Assembly (NCBI RefSeq): GCF_023704175.1
Contig: NZ_CP084530.1
Location: forward strand, 2,769,501 to 2,833,500
Direction of reading: 5' to 3'
DNA: 64,000 nucleotides
Source: Paenibacillus sp. YPG26
GTDB taxonomy: Bacteria; Bacillota; Bacilli; Paenibacillales; Paenibacillaceae
Position 1 is the stretch's first letter, and each line of letters begins with the position of its first letter. The translations under genes were made by a program, and so were the position numbers. The notes beneath the pieces are model-generated. The model made no database searches. It was not told the origin of the DNA and saw only the letters and a list, made by a program, of their open reading frames with translations. Below are positions 33,809 to 43,179 of the stretch, one piece after another.

Positions 33809-34999
33809 TTACTGGGTCTGGACCTTCTCCCCGTCCTTCAGCGTATGCTGGCCTGACACAATCAGCTTATCCCCCGCAGAGACGCCCAGAATTTCCTGAT
33901 ACATTCCGCCCAGTCTCCCCAGCTCGATCTGTACCCGCTGAGCCTTGTCCCCCTTCAGCACAAATACATAAGTGTTGTTCCCGTCACGCACGATGCTGCC
34001 CGTAGGAACAGCAAGAACGTTCTCTTCCTCCTCCGTAGTTAGCTGAACCTGTACTCGAGAGCCTGGGACAAAAAAGGCGTCCTTATTATCCGCTGTCAGC
34101 TGAAGTGTATACAGCCGGGTAGTCGTGCTTGGAGCCCCGGAAAGATAAGCAACACGGATCTCCCGGCCAACCTTCGGCTGGTCGGCATAATAGACCCGGA
34201 CTTTCTTCTTCCCCCTGACCCGTTCGGCTGAATCCTCGCTAAGCTCAGCTTGAATCGTTATTTGATTCGCATTTAGAACCAAGCAGACCTTGCTTCCCTG
34301 TGTCACGCTGGCTCCTACGGTAATGGCAAGCTCAGCCAACGTTCCACTGGACGGGGCTGTAATATTGTAAGCCTCCAGATTCGCTTTGGCCTGAGCCAAA
34401 GATACTTTAGCCGTCTCCAGCTGAGATTTGGCAGCAGGTACCGAGCTTTTGGATTCAAGGAACTTCAGCTGCTCTTTCGAGGATTCCAGATTGTCTCTGG
34501 TGGTGTTGTACAGCTCTTCATTATTTGCCCGGATTGCTTCCTTCATCTGCTTCTCATAACCGCTTATAGTACGCGCCAGCTGTGCCCGGTTCGATTCCAG
34601 TTCTAATTGAGCGGACTGCAGCGCTCTCTCCGCGCTTGATACCGAGGCCTCGGCTGTAACCACAGAGATGTGGGCAGTCCCGGCAGAGATGCGGGCAATA
34701 ACCTGACCCTTCGTTACCTTGTCCCCATTGTTCTTAAGTATTTCTGTAATCGTTCCAGATCCCTGAGCAATGACGCCGACCTGCACGGAAGCATTCACAT
34801 CGGCGATCTGCTCAAGAGGTGCTCCCATGGAATGCAGCTTAATTGGCTCCACCTTAACTTTGGGTATTCCGGCTTGAACCTGTGCCTGCTCCACAGGCGA
34901 TGCTGAGCTGCAGCCAGCAGCTGTTGTCGTTAGTGCCAGACACGCGGCTGTTATCATCCATTTGGCTGCGCGCTTCTTCGTATATAATCTCACGATCAT
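33809..34999 (-). CDS. RND efflux membrane-fusion (adaptor) lipoprotein
   Basis: A 396-residue protein. Signal peptide with lipobox LTTTAAGC puts the lipid at Cys30. A barrel-sandwich domain is split by a coiled coil of about 110 residues (ASVSSAERALQSAQLELES to KVSLAQAKANLEA). The two half motifs GTITEILKNNGDKVTKGQVI and APSSGTLAELAITVGASVTQGS are the lipoyl halves. It follows the RND pump by 17 bases on the same strand. In a single-membrane cell it likely stays outside on the membrane, as no TolC is expected. Confidence 0.92.
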   Translation of the reverse strand: MIVRLYTKKRAAKWMITAACLALTTTAAGCSSASPVEQAQVQAGIPKVKVEPIKLHSMGAPLEQIADVNASVQVGVIAQGSGTITEILKNNGDKVTKGQVIARISAGTAHISVVTAEASVSSAERALQSAQLELESNRAQLARTISGYEKQMKEAIRANNEELYNTTRDNLESSKEQLKFLESKSSVPAAKSQLETAKVSLAQAKANLEAYNITAPSSGTLAELAITVGASVTQGSKVCLVLNANQITIQAELSEDSAERVRGKKKVRVYYADQPKVGREIRVAYLSGAPSTTTRLYTLQLTADNKDAFFVPGSRVQVQLTTEEEENVLAVPTGSIVRDGNNTYVFVLKGDKAQRVQIELGRLGGMYQEILGVSAGDKLIVSGQHTLKDGEKVQTQ

Positions 35000-35016
35000 T
35001 TCACCTTACCCTTCCT

Positions 35017-38000
35017 TTACATATCCAGGCTCTTCTCTTCTCCAGACTCATGTCCCTTGCCAAATGAAGACTTTCGGGACAACCTCTTCCTGATCGAATC
35101 GAGCAGCTCGTAGATAACCGGAACCACAACGAGTGTCAGAATCGTAGAAGTCGTTAATCCTCCGATGACAACCACCGCAAGCCCTTTGGAAATGAGTGTT
35201 CCATGAGACATACCTAGAGCCAGTGGAATCATGGCGACAATAGTGGCCGCAGCGGTCATAATAATTGGACGAAGTCTGACCCTGCCGGCCTCGAGCAGCG
35301 CACTTCTGACGCTGTACCCGTCTTTGGTTAATTGCTGTGCCCGGTCAAGAAGAACAATCGCATTGGTGACTACGATCCCGATCAGCATCATGAAGCCGAT
35401 TAACGAGGTAATATTAATCGCTTCATTGGATATCAGCAGGCCAAGCAGTCCCCCGATTACAGCAAGAGGCAGGGAGAACAGAATGGCAAAAGGCGTGCTG
35501 GCATTCCCGAAGCAGAGCACCATAATCAAGTATACGATGGCTATTGCAGCGCCCATGGAGACGAACAGCTGACTAAAGTTCTTGGCGATTTCGTCGGTTA
35601 CCCCTCCCGTGCTGGAAGCTACTCCCTCGGGAAGCTCAATGCTGCTCAGTGCGGCCGCAACCTTGGAGCTGACCGCGGCTTTATCCGGAGAGTCGATGGC
35701 TGCTGTAATGCTGACAACCTGCTTCTGCTTCTCCCGCTGCAGCGCGATCGGTGCAGCCACCTTTTCAATTTTGGCCACCTCATTCAGATATACAATGTCT
35801 CCTGAGGAGGAGCGCAGTGGGATTTTGCCCAGCTGCTCTATGGAATCCTTGTCCGCTGAGGAGAGCTGAACCTCTACGGTATACAGAATATTGTCGAACC
35901 GGATGCTGCCCAACTCCGTCTGTTCAATCCAGGTGCGGACCGTATTCTGAATGGCCGATGTACTAAGTCCGAACCTCTTCGCTTTAGTCTGCGACACGGT
36001 GGCGACAACCTGGGTTTTGGCATCTCCAAGCGTATCCTTGACATTTTTCAGCTCAGGGAAGTCTTTGATCTTGTCCTTCACCTGGGCAGCCGCCTGCTCC
36101 AACATCTTCTGATTATCCCCGGAGAGAACATAGGAGAAGTCTGTTGTGCTGAATCCGCCTCCGCCGTCTAAGGAATCCGTAGTGACCTCTGTTCCTCTGG
36201 GAAGCTCGGCTAGAATCAGAGTCTTGTACTGCTCCTTGACCGTCTTGGGCTGAGCGTCCTCATTCAGCTCTGTATTAATCTGCACCATATAGGGAAGCTG
36301 CTTATCCGTTCCTCCATAACCTACAAGCGATTCGGTGAAATTATAGAGCGGCTTCCCCTTATCGTCTTTCGCCTGTTTGAGCATAGTCTCAATTTGCTTG
36401 GAATGGGCGTCCGCGCTCTCAATTGAGGTGTTATACGGCAGCTTGATCGTGAAGCTCAGCTGGCGTCCGGCTTCACTGTCAGATAAGTTATTTACAGCCA
36501 AGTTCGGAATGGTAATGAATAGGGTCGCCACGAATACAATGGCGGAGAATAACAGTGTCATGAAGCGATGATTCAGACACCAGGTCAGAACCTTCTCATA
36601 ATAGGCAGCCGTCTTGCCTGTCTCTTCCTCGCTATGCGACCCCAGATGGACTCCCCGCAGCACCATCAGCTTGGCCATCAGAGGAATTACTGTCAGCGCC
36701 ACCAACAGCGAGGCCATTAGGGCACACGCTACGGTCAGGGCAAAAGGCCGGAAAAACTCACCAATTACTCCACTGACAAATGCAATTGGAAGAAATACGC
36801 CTACGGTGACCAGCGTGGAGGAGGTTATCGCCATGGAGACCTGACTTACAGCCAAGAGAAGAACCGACTGATTTCTCTCCTTGGCTTTTTGCAGATTCGA
36901 ATAAATGTTCTCAATAACTACGATGCTGTCATCCACAATCCGGCCAACCGAAATGAATATCCCTCCAAGTGACATGACATTTAACGTAAGCCCGAGATAA
37001 TGCATCATCATAAATGTAATCAGAATCGAAAGAGGAATGGACACCAGCACGATCGCTGTCATTCTTAAGTTGCGCAGGAACAGCAGGATGATCAGAGATG
37101 CCAGCCCGACCCCAATAATCCCCTCACGCAGCAGGCCGCTGATAGAATCCCGGACCTCGTCCGCACTGTCATATACCTTCTTGAAGGTGATGCCCGGATG
37201 AGCTGCCTCCCATTGCTCCAGCAGGCTGTTCGTCTCATCAGAGAACTCCACCGCGTTCGCGGGCTGGGTTTTATACAGATTAATTCCGATTGCAGGCTTG
37301 CCGTCAACGCGGGAGATGAACTCCGATTCCGTTACCGCCTTGATCTCCGCCAGATCCTTGAGCATAAGCGTCTGTCCTTGACTGGATACCAGTTCAAGAC
37401 GGCTCAGATTGTAGATACTATCAAGTTCTCCGGTAACCCTGACCATCTGGGTATTCCCTTCCAGCTTGATGGTTCCTACCGTGCCGGAGGCCAGTGAGGC
37501 CTGAATGGCGGCGGTGACGTCCGCAGGTGCAAGTCCATAAGCATTTAGCGCATTGGCCTTCAACTCAATATCGAGCGAGGTGCTTCGGGCCCCGATCGTA
37601 TCGATATGGTCGACTCCCTTTATGGAGGCGAAACCGGGCTTCAGCTCGCTTTTATACAAGTTATCCAGGTCTGATTGGCTCATTCCCTGATCCGCATGCA
37701 CAGCTAAATAATATGCAGGGATTGAAGCAAAACCGAACGTTGACACGATTGGCCTTGAAGCTTCCATAGGAAGCGGAACCCCCTGAATCAAGCTCTCCAG
37801 ATCCTGTTTCTTCTTGTCAATATCCACACCTTGGGTGAACTTCACCATAACTTGTGATCCTGTATCGCTTGAGGTCGAGCTAAGCGTCTCTATTCCCTCA
37901 ACATTGGCAATCTTGTCTTCAATAGGCTTGGATACCTGACTCATTACATCTTCCGGAGAAGCGGAATACGCTGTAGATACCACCACTAGCGGAAAAGATA

Positions 38001-38121
38001 CATCCGGCATATTTTCCAGCTTAAGCGAGCCCGCAGAATACAAACCCGCCCCGAACAAAATAGCAATCATAATCAGCATAGCCGAAGCCTTATTCATGGA
38101 GAATTGTATAATGCCTTTCAA
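35017..38121 (-). CDS. RND family efflux transporter (SwrC/YerP type)
   Basis: A 1034-residue RND pump of normal length with 12 membrane helices and two large external loops. The proton-relay pair is in SVGRIVDDSIVVIENIY in TM4. Features at the start include NMPDVSFPLVVVSTAYSAS and the N-terminal membrane helix. B. subtilis SwrC exports surfactin and other amphipathic compounds; the substrate here is unknown. It is the first of a two-gene unit with the adaptor. Confidence 0.96.
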   Translation of the reverse strand: MKGIIQFSMNKASAMLIMIAILFGAGLYSAGSLKLENMPDVSFPLVVVSTAYSASPEDVMSQVSKPIEDKIANVEGIETLSSTSSDTGSQVMVKFTQGVDIDKKKQDLESLIQGVPLPMEASRPIVSTFGFASIPAYYLAVHADQGMSQSDLDNLYKSELKPGFASIKGVDHIDTIGARSTSLDIELKANALNAYGLAPADVTAAIQASLASGTVGTIKLEGNTQMVRVTGELDSIYNLSRLELVSSQGQTLMLKDLAEIKAVTESEFISRVDGKPAIGINLYKTQPANAVEFSDETNSLLEQWEAAHPGITFKKVYDSADEVRDSISGLLREGIIGVGLASLIILLFLRNLRMTAIVLVSIPLSILITFMMMHYLGLTLNVMSLGGIFISVGRIVDDSIVVIENIYSNLQKAKERNQSVLLLAVSQVSMAITSSTLVTVGVFLPIAFVSGVIGEFFRPFALTVACALMASLLVALTVIPLMAKLMVLRGVHLGSHSEEETGKTAAYYEKVLTWCLNHRFMTLLFSAIVFVATLFITIPNLAVNNLSDSEAGRQLSFTIKLPYNTSIESADAHSKQIETMLKQAKDDKGKPLYNFTESLVGYGGTDKQLPYMVQINTELNEDAQPKTVKEQYKTLILAELPRGTEVTTDSLDGGGGFSTTDFSYVLSGDNQKMLEQAAAQVKDKIKDFPELKNVKDTLGDAKTQVVATVSQTKAKRFGLSTSAIQNTVRTWIEQTELGSIRFDNILYTVEVQLSSADKDSIEQLGKIPLRSSSGDIVYLNEVAKIEKVAAPIALQREKQKQVVSITAAIDSPDKAAVSSKVAAALSSIELPEGVASSTGGVTDEIAKNFSQLFVSMGAAIAIVYLIMVLCFGNASTPFAILFSLPLAVIGGLLGLLISNEAINITSLIGFMMLIGIVVTNAIVLLDRAQQLTKDGYSVRSALLEAGRVRLRPIIMTAAATIVAMIPLALGMSHGTLISKGLAVVVIGGLTTSTILTLVVVPVIYELLDSIRKRLSRKSSFGKGHESGEEKSLDM

Positions 38122-38230
38122 CCAGTTACCTCCTTTAACCTAGTTATTTATCGAGAGCGGGTTCCATGTTAACCCATAAATGTAAACTGAATATTACTTA
38201 AGTCTTACAAGCACCATAATGATAGACACA

Positions 38231-38262
38231 GCAAAAAAGCCACTTCAGATGAAGTGACTTTC
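38231..38262 (-). terminator. Intrinsic terminator of the GH65 gene
   Basis: AAGCCACTTCA (38238-38248) pairs with TGAAGTGACTT (38250-38260). The minus strand continues TTTTTTGC. Confidence 0.9.
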
Positions 38263-38324
38263 CCTTGAATCCACTGTAAACTTCTGCTGCATAATCATTT
38301 ATCTAACTGATTTCTGATAGCACG

Positions 38325-40664
38325 TCACATTCTCACCGGCTCATTCCCTGCCAGAACAAGACTCTTCCCCCTATGCTTAACCGTGAGCGTCTCCCCTTCA
38401 AGAAGGGTATACTGTACACCCTCCCCATTAACGAGGATATCTAGCAATGCGCCCTTATTCACGATCTTGAAGCGGTAGCTCTCCCACTGCGCGGGCAGCA
38501 CAGGATTGAACTCTAAGTTGCCGTCAATCAGGCGCATTCCGCCGAATCCGTTCACAATTGACATCCATGAGCCAGCCATCGCCGCGGTATGCAGACCATC
38601 CTTCGCATTTTGGTTAATATCGTCCAGATCCATTCGGACCGTGCGGTCGAAGTAAGCATACGCACTCTCCAATTCCCCGATCTCGGCGGAGAGAATGCTG
38701 TGTATGCAAGGCGACAAGGAGGAGTCATGAGTTGTGAGCGGCTCGTAATAATTATAATTGCGAACCTTCTCTTCCCTGGTGAACTTGTCCCCGAGCAGGA
38801 ACATCGCAAGCACCAGATCCGCCTGCTTCAGCACCTGATGACGATAGATGACGAGCGGGTGGAAATGCAGCAGCAGCGGATATTTGTCCGCAGGTGTGTT
38901 CTCGAAGTCCCACTTTTGCTTGTTGAGGAAGGTATCATCCTGGGCATAGATCCCCAGCTCATCATCATAAGGCACGAACATCTTGTTCGCCGCCTCCAGC
39001 CACACCTTCATTTCCTCATCCGTAAGGTTAATACGGCTGGACAGCTGTTCATACTGATCGGGATATTCATTCCGCAGAAGCTCAGCAGTCTGATAAGCAT
39101 AGTTCAGCTGATCCTGAACCATGAGATTCGTATAAGCATTATTATTCACGATGGCTGTATATTCGTCCGGGCCCGTTACCCCGTCAATACAGAAAGCACC
39201 ACCTTTGGCTGGATTGAAGTGCCCCAGATCGACCCAGAAGCGTGAGGTCTCGAACAGGATCTCAGCACCTTTCGTAACCAGAAACTCCATATCTCCCGTG
39301 GCGAGTACGTACTGCTTGATTCCATAAGCAATATCTGCATTAATGTGCGCCTGTGCAGTCCCGGCCGGGAAGTAGGAGGAATTCTCCTCTCCATCAATCG
39401 TTCTCCAAGGATAGAGAGCTCCCTTCTGGGACATCACGGATGCCCGCTCCCTAGCCTTCTCCAGAGTAGCATACCGGAACTCCAACAGAGATCGGCTAAT
39501 CTGTGGCTGGGTATAGGTGAAAAAAGGAAGCATGTACATTTCCGTATCCCAGAAATAATGCCCTTCATATCCTTCCCCGGTTAAGCCCTTCGCCCCGATA
39601 TTGGTCAATCCATCGCGGCCCACGGACTGCAGCAGCTGGAACGCATTGAAGCGAATCCCCTGCTGAAGAGCTGGATCGCCATGAATCTCCACATCGGCAT
39701 GTCTCCAGAACGCCTCCAAGAAGGCGGCCTGTTCCTGAAGGAGGGCCTCAAAGCCGGTCTCCCCCGCCATACCAAGCACCTGAACTGTCCGCTCAAAGAG
39801 TTCGGCTTCCGGATAGTCCTTCGATGTATGGTAAGAAATGTACTTCGTTAGGGAAGTGCTGTCCCCCTTGAGCAGGGGAACCGCATACTCCACCGTAAGA
39901 CGCTCCTCTTCCTTCTTCTCGGCCACTTCAACATTTGAATTTGAGCTTACCAAGTGGCTCATCGCCGTGACTAACGCAAACTTCGTATGCCGTGTACGCT
40001 GCTCCATGACCGAGAAATTCTCATTGTGCTCCATACTTTGCAGTATCAAGCTCGGCAGCGCAGTGCCCCCGCCCAGACGCGGATCATCCGTCGCCTCCTG
40101 CTGCGCAATCTTGCCATCCATAGTCGAAGATAAAGTCACCGTTCCTTCAAAGTTAAGCGCCGTAACCTCATAATCCACGGCTGCCAAATGCTTATGTGCA
40201 AGCGGCACCAGTCTGCGGATTCGGATCCGTACCTGATGCCCAGCCGGGGACTCCCAGTCTACCTCTCTTAGCAGGTAGCCCCTTTTCATATCCAGCTCTC
40301 GCTTAAAGCTAAGAATTGTGCCTCTATTAAGGTGGAATTGCTCTCCCTCCACGAAAAGCTGAATAATCTGGGCATTGGTGACATTCAGCATCGCCTGGTT
40401 GCGTGAAGGATAGCCGTAGGCCCCCTCAGGATATACAATCGGTTCGGAATCATAGAATCCATTTAGATAGTTCCCTGTTACCGAGGTTCCTTCACTGCCA
40501 TGGAAGCCTTCTTCGAAGTTCCCTCGCATCCCGATATAACCGTTACCCGTGGCGAACAGGCTCTCGCTTCTCTGGTTGTTCATCTCATCATAGTGGTCCT
40601 CGGACAGGCTCCAGTCCGCATAAGGATACAGCGGCTCCGGGTGTTCGTATGATCTCATCTTCAT
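38325..40664 (-). CDS. GH65 disaccharide phosphorylase
   Basis: About 779 residues with the GH65 layout: an N-terminal beta-sandwich, an (alpha/alpha)6 barrel and a C-terminal domain. The general acid is Glu about 501 in GVTGPDEYT, matching Glu487 of maltose phosphorylase by position. GYEGHYFWDTEMYMLPFF and later HDSSLSPCIHSI bind substrate and phosphate. The enzyme splits an alpha-glucobiose (maltose, kojibiose, nigerose or trehalose) with phosphate into beta-glucose 1-phosphate and glucose; the linkage is unresolved. AGGAGG lies 12 bases before the ATG at 40664. It is the last gene of the sugar locus. Confidence 0.93.
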   Translation of the reverse strand: MKMRSYEHPEPLYPYADWSLSEDHYDEMNNQRSESLFATGNGYIGMRGNFEEGFHGSEGTSVTGNYLNGFYDSEPIVYPEGAYGYPSRNQAMLNVTNAQIIQLFVEGEQFHLNRGTILSFKRELDMKRGYLLREVDWESPAGHQVRIRIRRLVPLAHKHLAAVDYEVTALNFEGTVTLSSTMDGKIAQQEATDDPRLGGGTALPSLILQSMEHNENFSVMEQRTRHTKFALVTAMSHLVSSNSNVEVAEKKEEERLTVEYAVPLLKGDSTSLTKYISYHTSKDYPEAELFERTVQVLGMAGETGFEALLQEQAAFLEAFWRHADVEIHGDPALQQGIRFNAFQLLQSVGRDGLTNIGAKGLTGEGYEGHYFWDTEMYMLPFFTYTQPQISRSLLEFRYATLEKARERASVMSQKGALYPWRTIDGEENSSYFPAGTAQAHINADIAYGIKQYVLATGDMEFLVTKGAEILFETSRFWVDLGHFNPAKGGAFCIDGVTGPDEYTAIVNNNAYTNLMVQDQLNYAYQTAELLRNEYPDQYEQLSSRINLTDEEMKVWLEAANKMFVPYDDELGIYAQDDTFLNKQKWDFENTPADKYPLLLHFHPLVIYRHQVLKQADLVLAMFLLGDKFTREEKVRNYNYYEPLTTHDSSLSPCIHSILSAEIGELESAYAYFDRTVRMDLDDINQNAKDGLHTAAMAGSWMSIVNGFGGMRLIDGNLEFNPVLPAQWESYRFKIVNKGALLDILVNGEGVQYTLLEGETLTVKHRGKSLVLAGNEPVRM

Positions 40665-40735
40665 CTTGTTGAATAGCCTCCTCACAGCCTTATTTTAACT
40701 GAAGCCGAATTCTGCTCTGTCTATATCTAGCCCAT

Positions 40736-41830
40736 CTAGCCCTTAACCGACCCGCCCATCAAGCCTCTGACAAAATACTTCTGCAGCAGGAAGAAAATTG
40801 CGAGCGGCATCAGCATGGAGATGAAGGCTGCCGAAGTCAGCAAATGCCAGTCGTTGCCTCTTGAACCTACAAGGTCTGCGATCTTCATGGACATGACCTG
40901 AACATTCGGCTGGTTGCCGATGAAGATCAGCGATACGAGGTAATCGTTCCATACCCACAGGAATTGGAAGATCCCGATCGATGCCAGCGCTGGCACAGAC
41001 AACGGCAGAATGAGCTTGCTGAATATGGTGAAATGGTTCGCGCCATCCATAAAAGCCGATTCGAACAGATCCTTTGGCAGCTGACTGATAAAGTTGTACA
41101 TGAAATAGGTCACCAGCGGAAGACCAAAGGCGGTATGAGCCAGCCAGATGCCGAGGTAACTTCCGTTCAGCCCCAGAGAGGTGTAATCCTTAAGCACCGG
41201 GATCAAGGCTACTTGAATCGGGATTACCAGCATGGCAATAATAATGACGAACAGGGTTTTGCGGCCCGGGAACCGGAGCCAAGCGAAGGCATAGGCGGCA
41301 AAAGAAGCGATCAGCACCGGAATTACCGTAGCGGGTACAGCAATGGTCAGTGTGTTCCAGAAAGCCTGGGACAAGCCTGTGCCCTTCTCCGTCGATTCAC
41401 TTCCGTCCGCATTCTTAATCGTATACTCCTTACCTGTAATCACGTTGTTATAGTTATCCAGTGTCAGCTGGGTGCTGGTTACCCAGCCCTGCTTCTCGAC
41501 ACTGATGACCCGGGCTCTGCGGTTCTCCCAGATCAGCCGGCTGCCATCAACTTCTACCCCCGCTTTGAGCTGGTCATCCGTGTAAGTCTTGCCGTTAACC
41601 TCAATTGGACCACGAAGGTCCACATCCTTCGGCAGTTTGATTGAATCCCCGGCTGCCTTCCACTCTTGGTGGGGCAGCACCTTCCACCAACCTGTCTGAA
41701 GGATATCAGCAGCAGGCCTGAAGGACGAGATTAAGAGTCCCAGGGTAGGAAGCAGCCAGATCAGACAGATGAAGCCCAGTACAATGTTAACGATCCATTT
41801 GCCGCGTTTTCTTTTCTTCTTGAAGGCCAT
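40736..41830 (-). CDS. Sugar ABC transporter permease, MalG/AglG type
   Basis: A 364-residue permease with six helices and the EAA loop ESAFMDGANHFTIFSKLILP. A periplasm-side insertion of about 100 residues after helix 1 (KLPKDVDLRGPIEVNGKTYT to GWVTSTQLTLDNYN) is characteristic of the alpha-glucoside AglG group. Its start overlaps the stop of the other permease as TAATG, so the two are coupled. No ATP-binding gene is in the operon, so a shared MsmX-type ATPase elsewhere is likely. Confidence 0.93.
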   Translation of the reverse strand: MAFKKKRKRGKWIVNIVLGFICLIWLLPTLGLLISSFRPAADILQTGWWKVLPHQEWKAAGDSIKLPKDVDLRGPIEVNGKTYTDDQLKAGVEVDGSRLIWENRRARVISVEKQGWVTSTQLTLDNYNNVITGKEYTIKNADGSESTEKGTGLSQAFWNTLTIAVPATVIPVLIASFAAYAFAWLRFPGRKTLFVIIIAMLVIPIQVALIPVLKDYTSLGLNGSYLGIWLAHTAFGLPLVTYFMYNFISQLPKDLFESAFMDGANHFTIFSKLILPLSVPALASIGIFQFLWVWNDYLVSLIFIGNQPNVQVMSMKIADLVGSRGNDWHLLTSAAFISMLMPLAIFFLLQKYFVRGLMGGSVKG

Positions 41831-42918
41831 TAGAATCCCCCCTGCTTACGGAACTGACGAAGATTAATGATTATTACAGGCAGAACAGCAATTAACAGCA
41901 CGATAGCCAGCGTGGAGCCGTAACCGAAGTTCCGGTACATGAAGAACTGCCGGTAGAACTGTGTTGCCACTACCTCTGTATCGTATTGACCCCCCGTCAT
42001 CACCATGACGACGTCAAATATTTTCAGCGTGAAGACGATAATTGTCGTTGTAACCGTCAAGATCGTAGTAGATATGAACGGAATAATAATACCGAAAAAG
42101 ATTTTGATCTCACCGGCCCCGTCCACACGCGCAGCCTCGAGGATGTCATCCGGCACACCTTTGATCGCTGCGGAGAAGATGACCATAGCAAATCCGGTCT
42201 GCATCCAGATCAGGATAATAATCAGGAAAAAGTTATTCCACGGCTGCAGCATACTTGCCCATGCCTGGGGCTCACCGCCAAGAGCAACCACAATCGCGTT
42301 AAGCAGACCAATCTGCTCAGCACCCGGTTGATAGTAATAGACGAACTTCCAGATAACACCGGCAGCCACGAACGAAATAGCCATCGGCATGAAGATAATA
42401 GATTTCGCAATTTTCTCATAGCTGCTTCGATCCGCGAGAATTGCAATCAGAAGACCAAATGCCACACACGCAAGTGTCCCCACGAACACCCATAACAGAT
42501 TGTTGCGAAGCGCTGTCGCCATTAGACGATCACTGAATATAGCAATAGCAATATAATTTCCTAAGCCAACGAACTTGTCGGATGAAGCATCGAAGAAGCT
42601 TAAATACAGCGTTCTTATAGCTGGCAGTACGAGCAACCAGCCCAGTACAATGACCGCAGGTCCGATAAATATATAAGGTAATATCTTTCTGCGGACATAG
42701 TCTGGATACTGCTCGGCCGCCCAGCTCAAAGTGTAGTAAATCAGGTAGACACCCACAACCCCCCAAAGGACCGCAAGAATTGCAGTAAGCAGCGGGTTCA
42801 ATGTTGAGTCACGGAAAAACATAAAGATCAGGCCATTAATGACAATATTGGCGAGCAGTACGCCAAGGGACAACAACACCGCCCTCATGCTGATTCTTTG
42901 CTTGGCTTGTGCATCCAT
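41830..42918 (-). CDS. Sugar ABC transporter permease, MalF/AglF type
   Basis: A 362-residue permease with about eight helices, the extra N-terminal pair and the EAA motif EAARVDGAGEIKIFFGIIIP. The chosen start ATG 42918 has AGGAGGATCAATT directly upstream. The frame remains open to 43113, but those 65 residues are the translation of the 39-bp repeat (SLCSRRKFCFAK, repeated), so they are not counted. It lies after the binding-protein gene, separated by a terminator and the repeat array. Confidence 0.93.
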   Translation of the reverse strand: MDAQAKQRISMRAVLLSLGVLLANIVINGLIFMFFRDSTLNPLLTAILAVLWGVVGVYLIYYTLSWAAEQYPDYVRRKILPYIFIGPAVIVLGWLLVLPAIRTLYLSFFDASSDKFVGLGNYIAIAIFSDRLMATALRNNLLWVFVGTLACVAFGLLIAILADRSSYEKIAKSIIFMPMAISFVAAGVIWKFVYYYQPGAEQIGLLNAIVVALGGEPQAWASMLQPWNNFFLIIILIWMQTGFAMVIFSAAIKGVPDDILEAARVDGAGEIKIFFGIIIPFISTTILTVTTTIIVFTLKIFDVVMVMTGGQYDTEVVATQFYRQFFMYRNFGYGSTLAIVLLIAVLPVIIINLRQFRKQGGF

Positions 42919-42934
42919 AATTGATCCTCCTATA

Positions 42935-43086
42935 AGTTTTGCGAAGCAAAACTTTCTTCGTGAGCATAAGCTTAGTTTTGCGAAGCAAAACTTTCTTCGT
43001 GAGCATAAGCTTAGTTTTGCGAAGCAAAACTTTCTTCGTGAGCATAAGCTTAGTTTTGCGAAGCAAAACTTTCTTCGTAAGCATTT
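42935..43086. repeat. Four tandem 39-bp units, palindromic repeat array
   Basis: AGTTTTGCGAAGCAAAACT starts at 42935, 42974, 43013 and 43052, with spacer TTCTTCGTGAGCATAAGCTT (changed in the last unit). On the minus strand it lies between the binding-protein gene and the permease ribosome binding site. Confidence 0.97.
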
Positions 43087-43135
43087 AAAAGAACAAAAAG
43101 AGGGGCACTCCATTCACCTTACCGGCTGCCCCTCT
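43085..43135 (-). terminator. Intrinsic terminator after the binding-protein gene
   Basis: AGAGGGGCA (43099-43107) pairs with TGCCCCTCT (43127-43135) across a 19-base loop. The minus strand continues TTTTTGTTCTTTT. It lies inside the operon, 45 bases after the binding-protein stop. Confidence 0.92.
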
Positions 43136-43179
43136 TCCTGCTAAAATCCGCCTATCCGCTTATGCGGCTTCAAGAATAG

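Noticed and set aside
42935..43086. CRISPR-like array
   Set aside because: The units are contiguous with no unique spacers and the core is a palindrome; no cas genes are present.
42836..43113. Minus-strand frames with repeated KKVLLRKTKLMLT and SRRKFCFAKLSLC peptides
   Set aside because: They are just translations of the 39-bp hairpin array; no ribosome binding site precedes them and the true permease start is at 42918.
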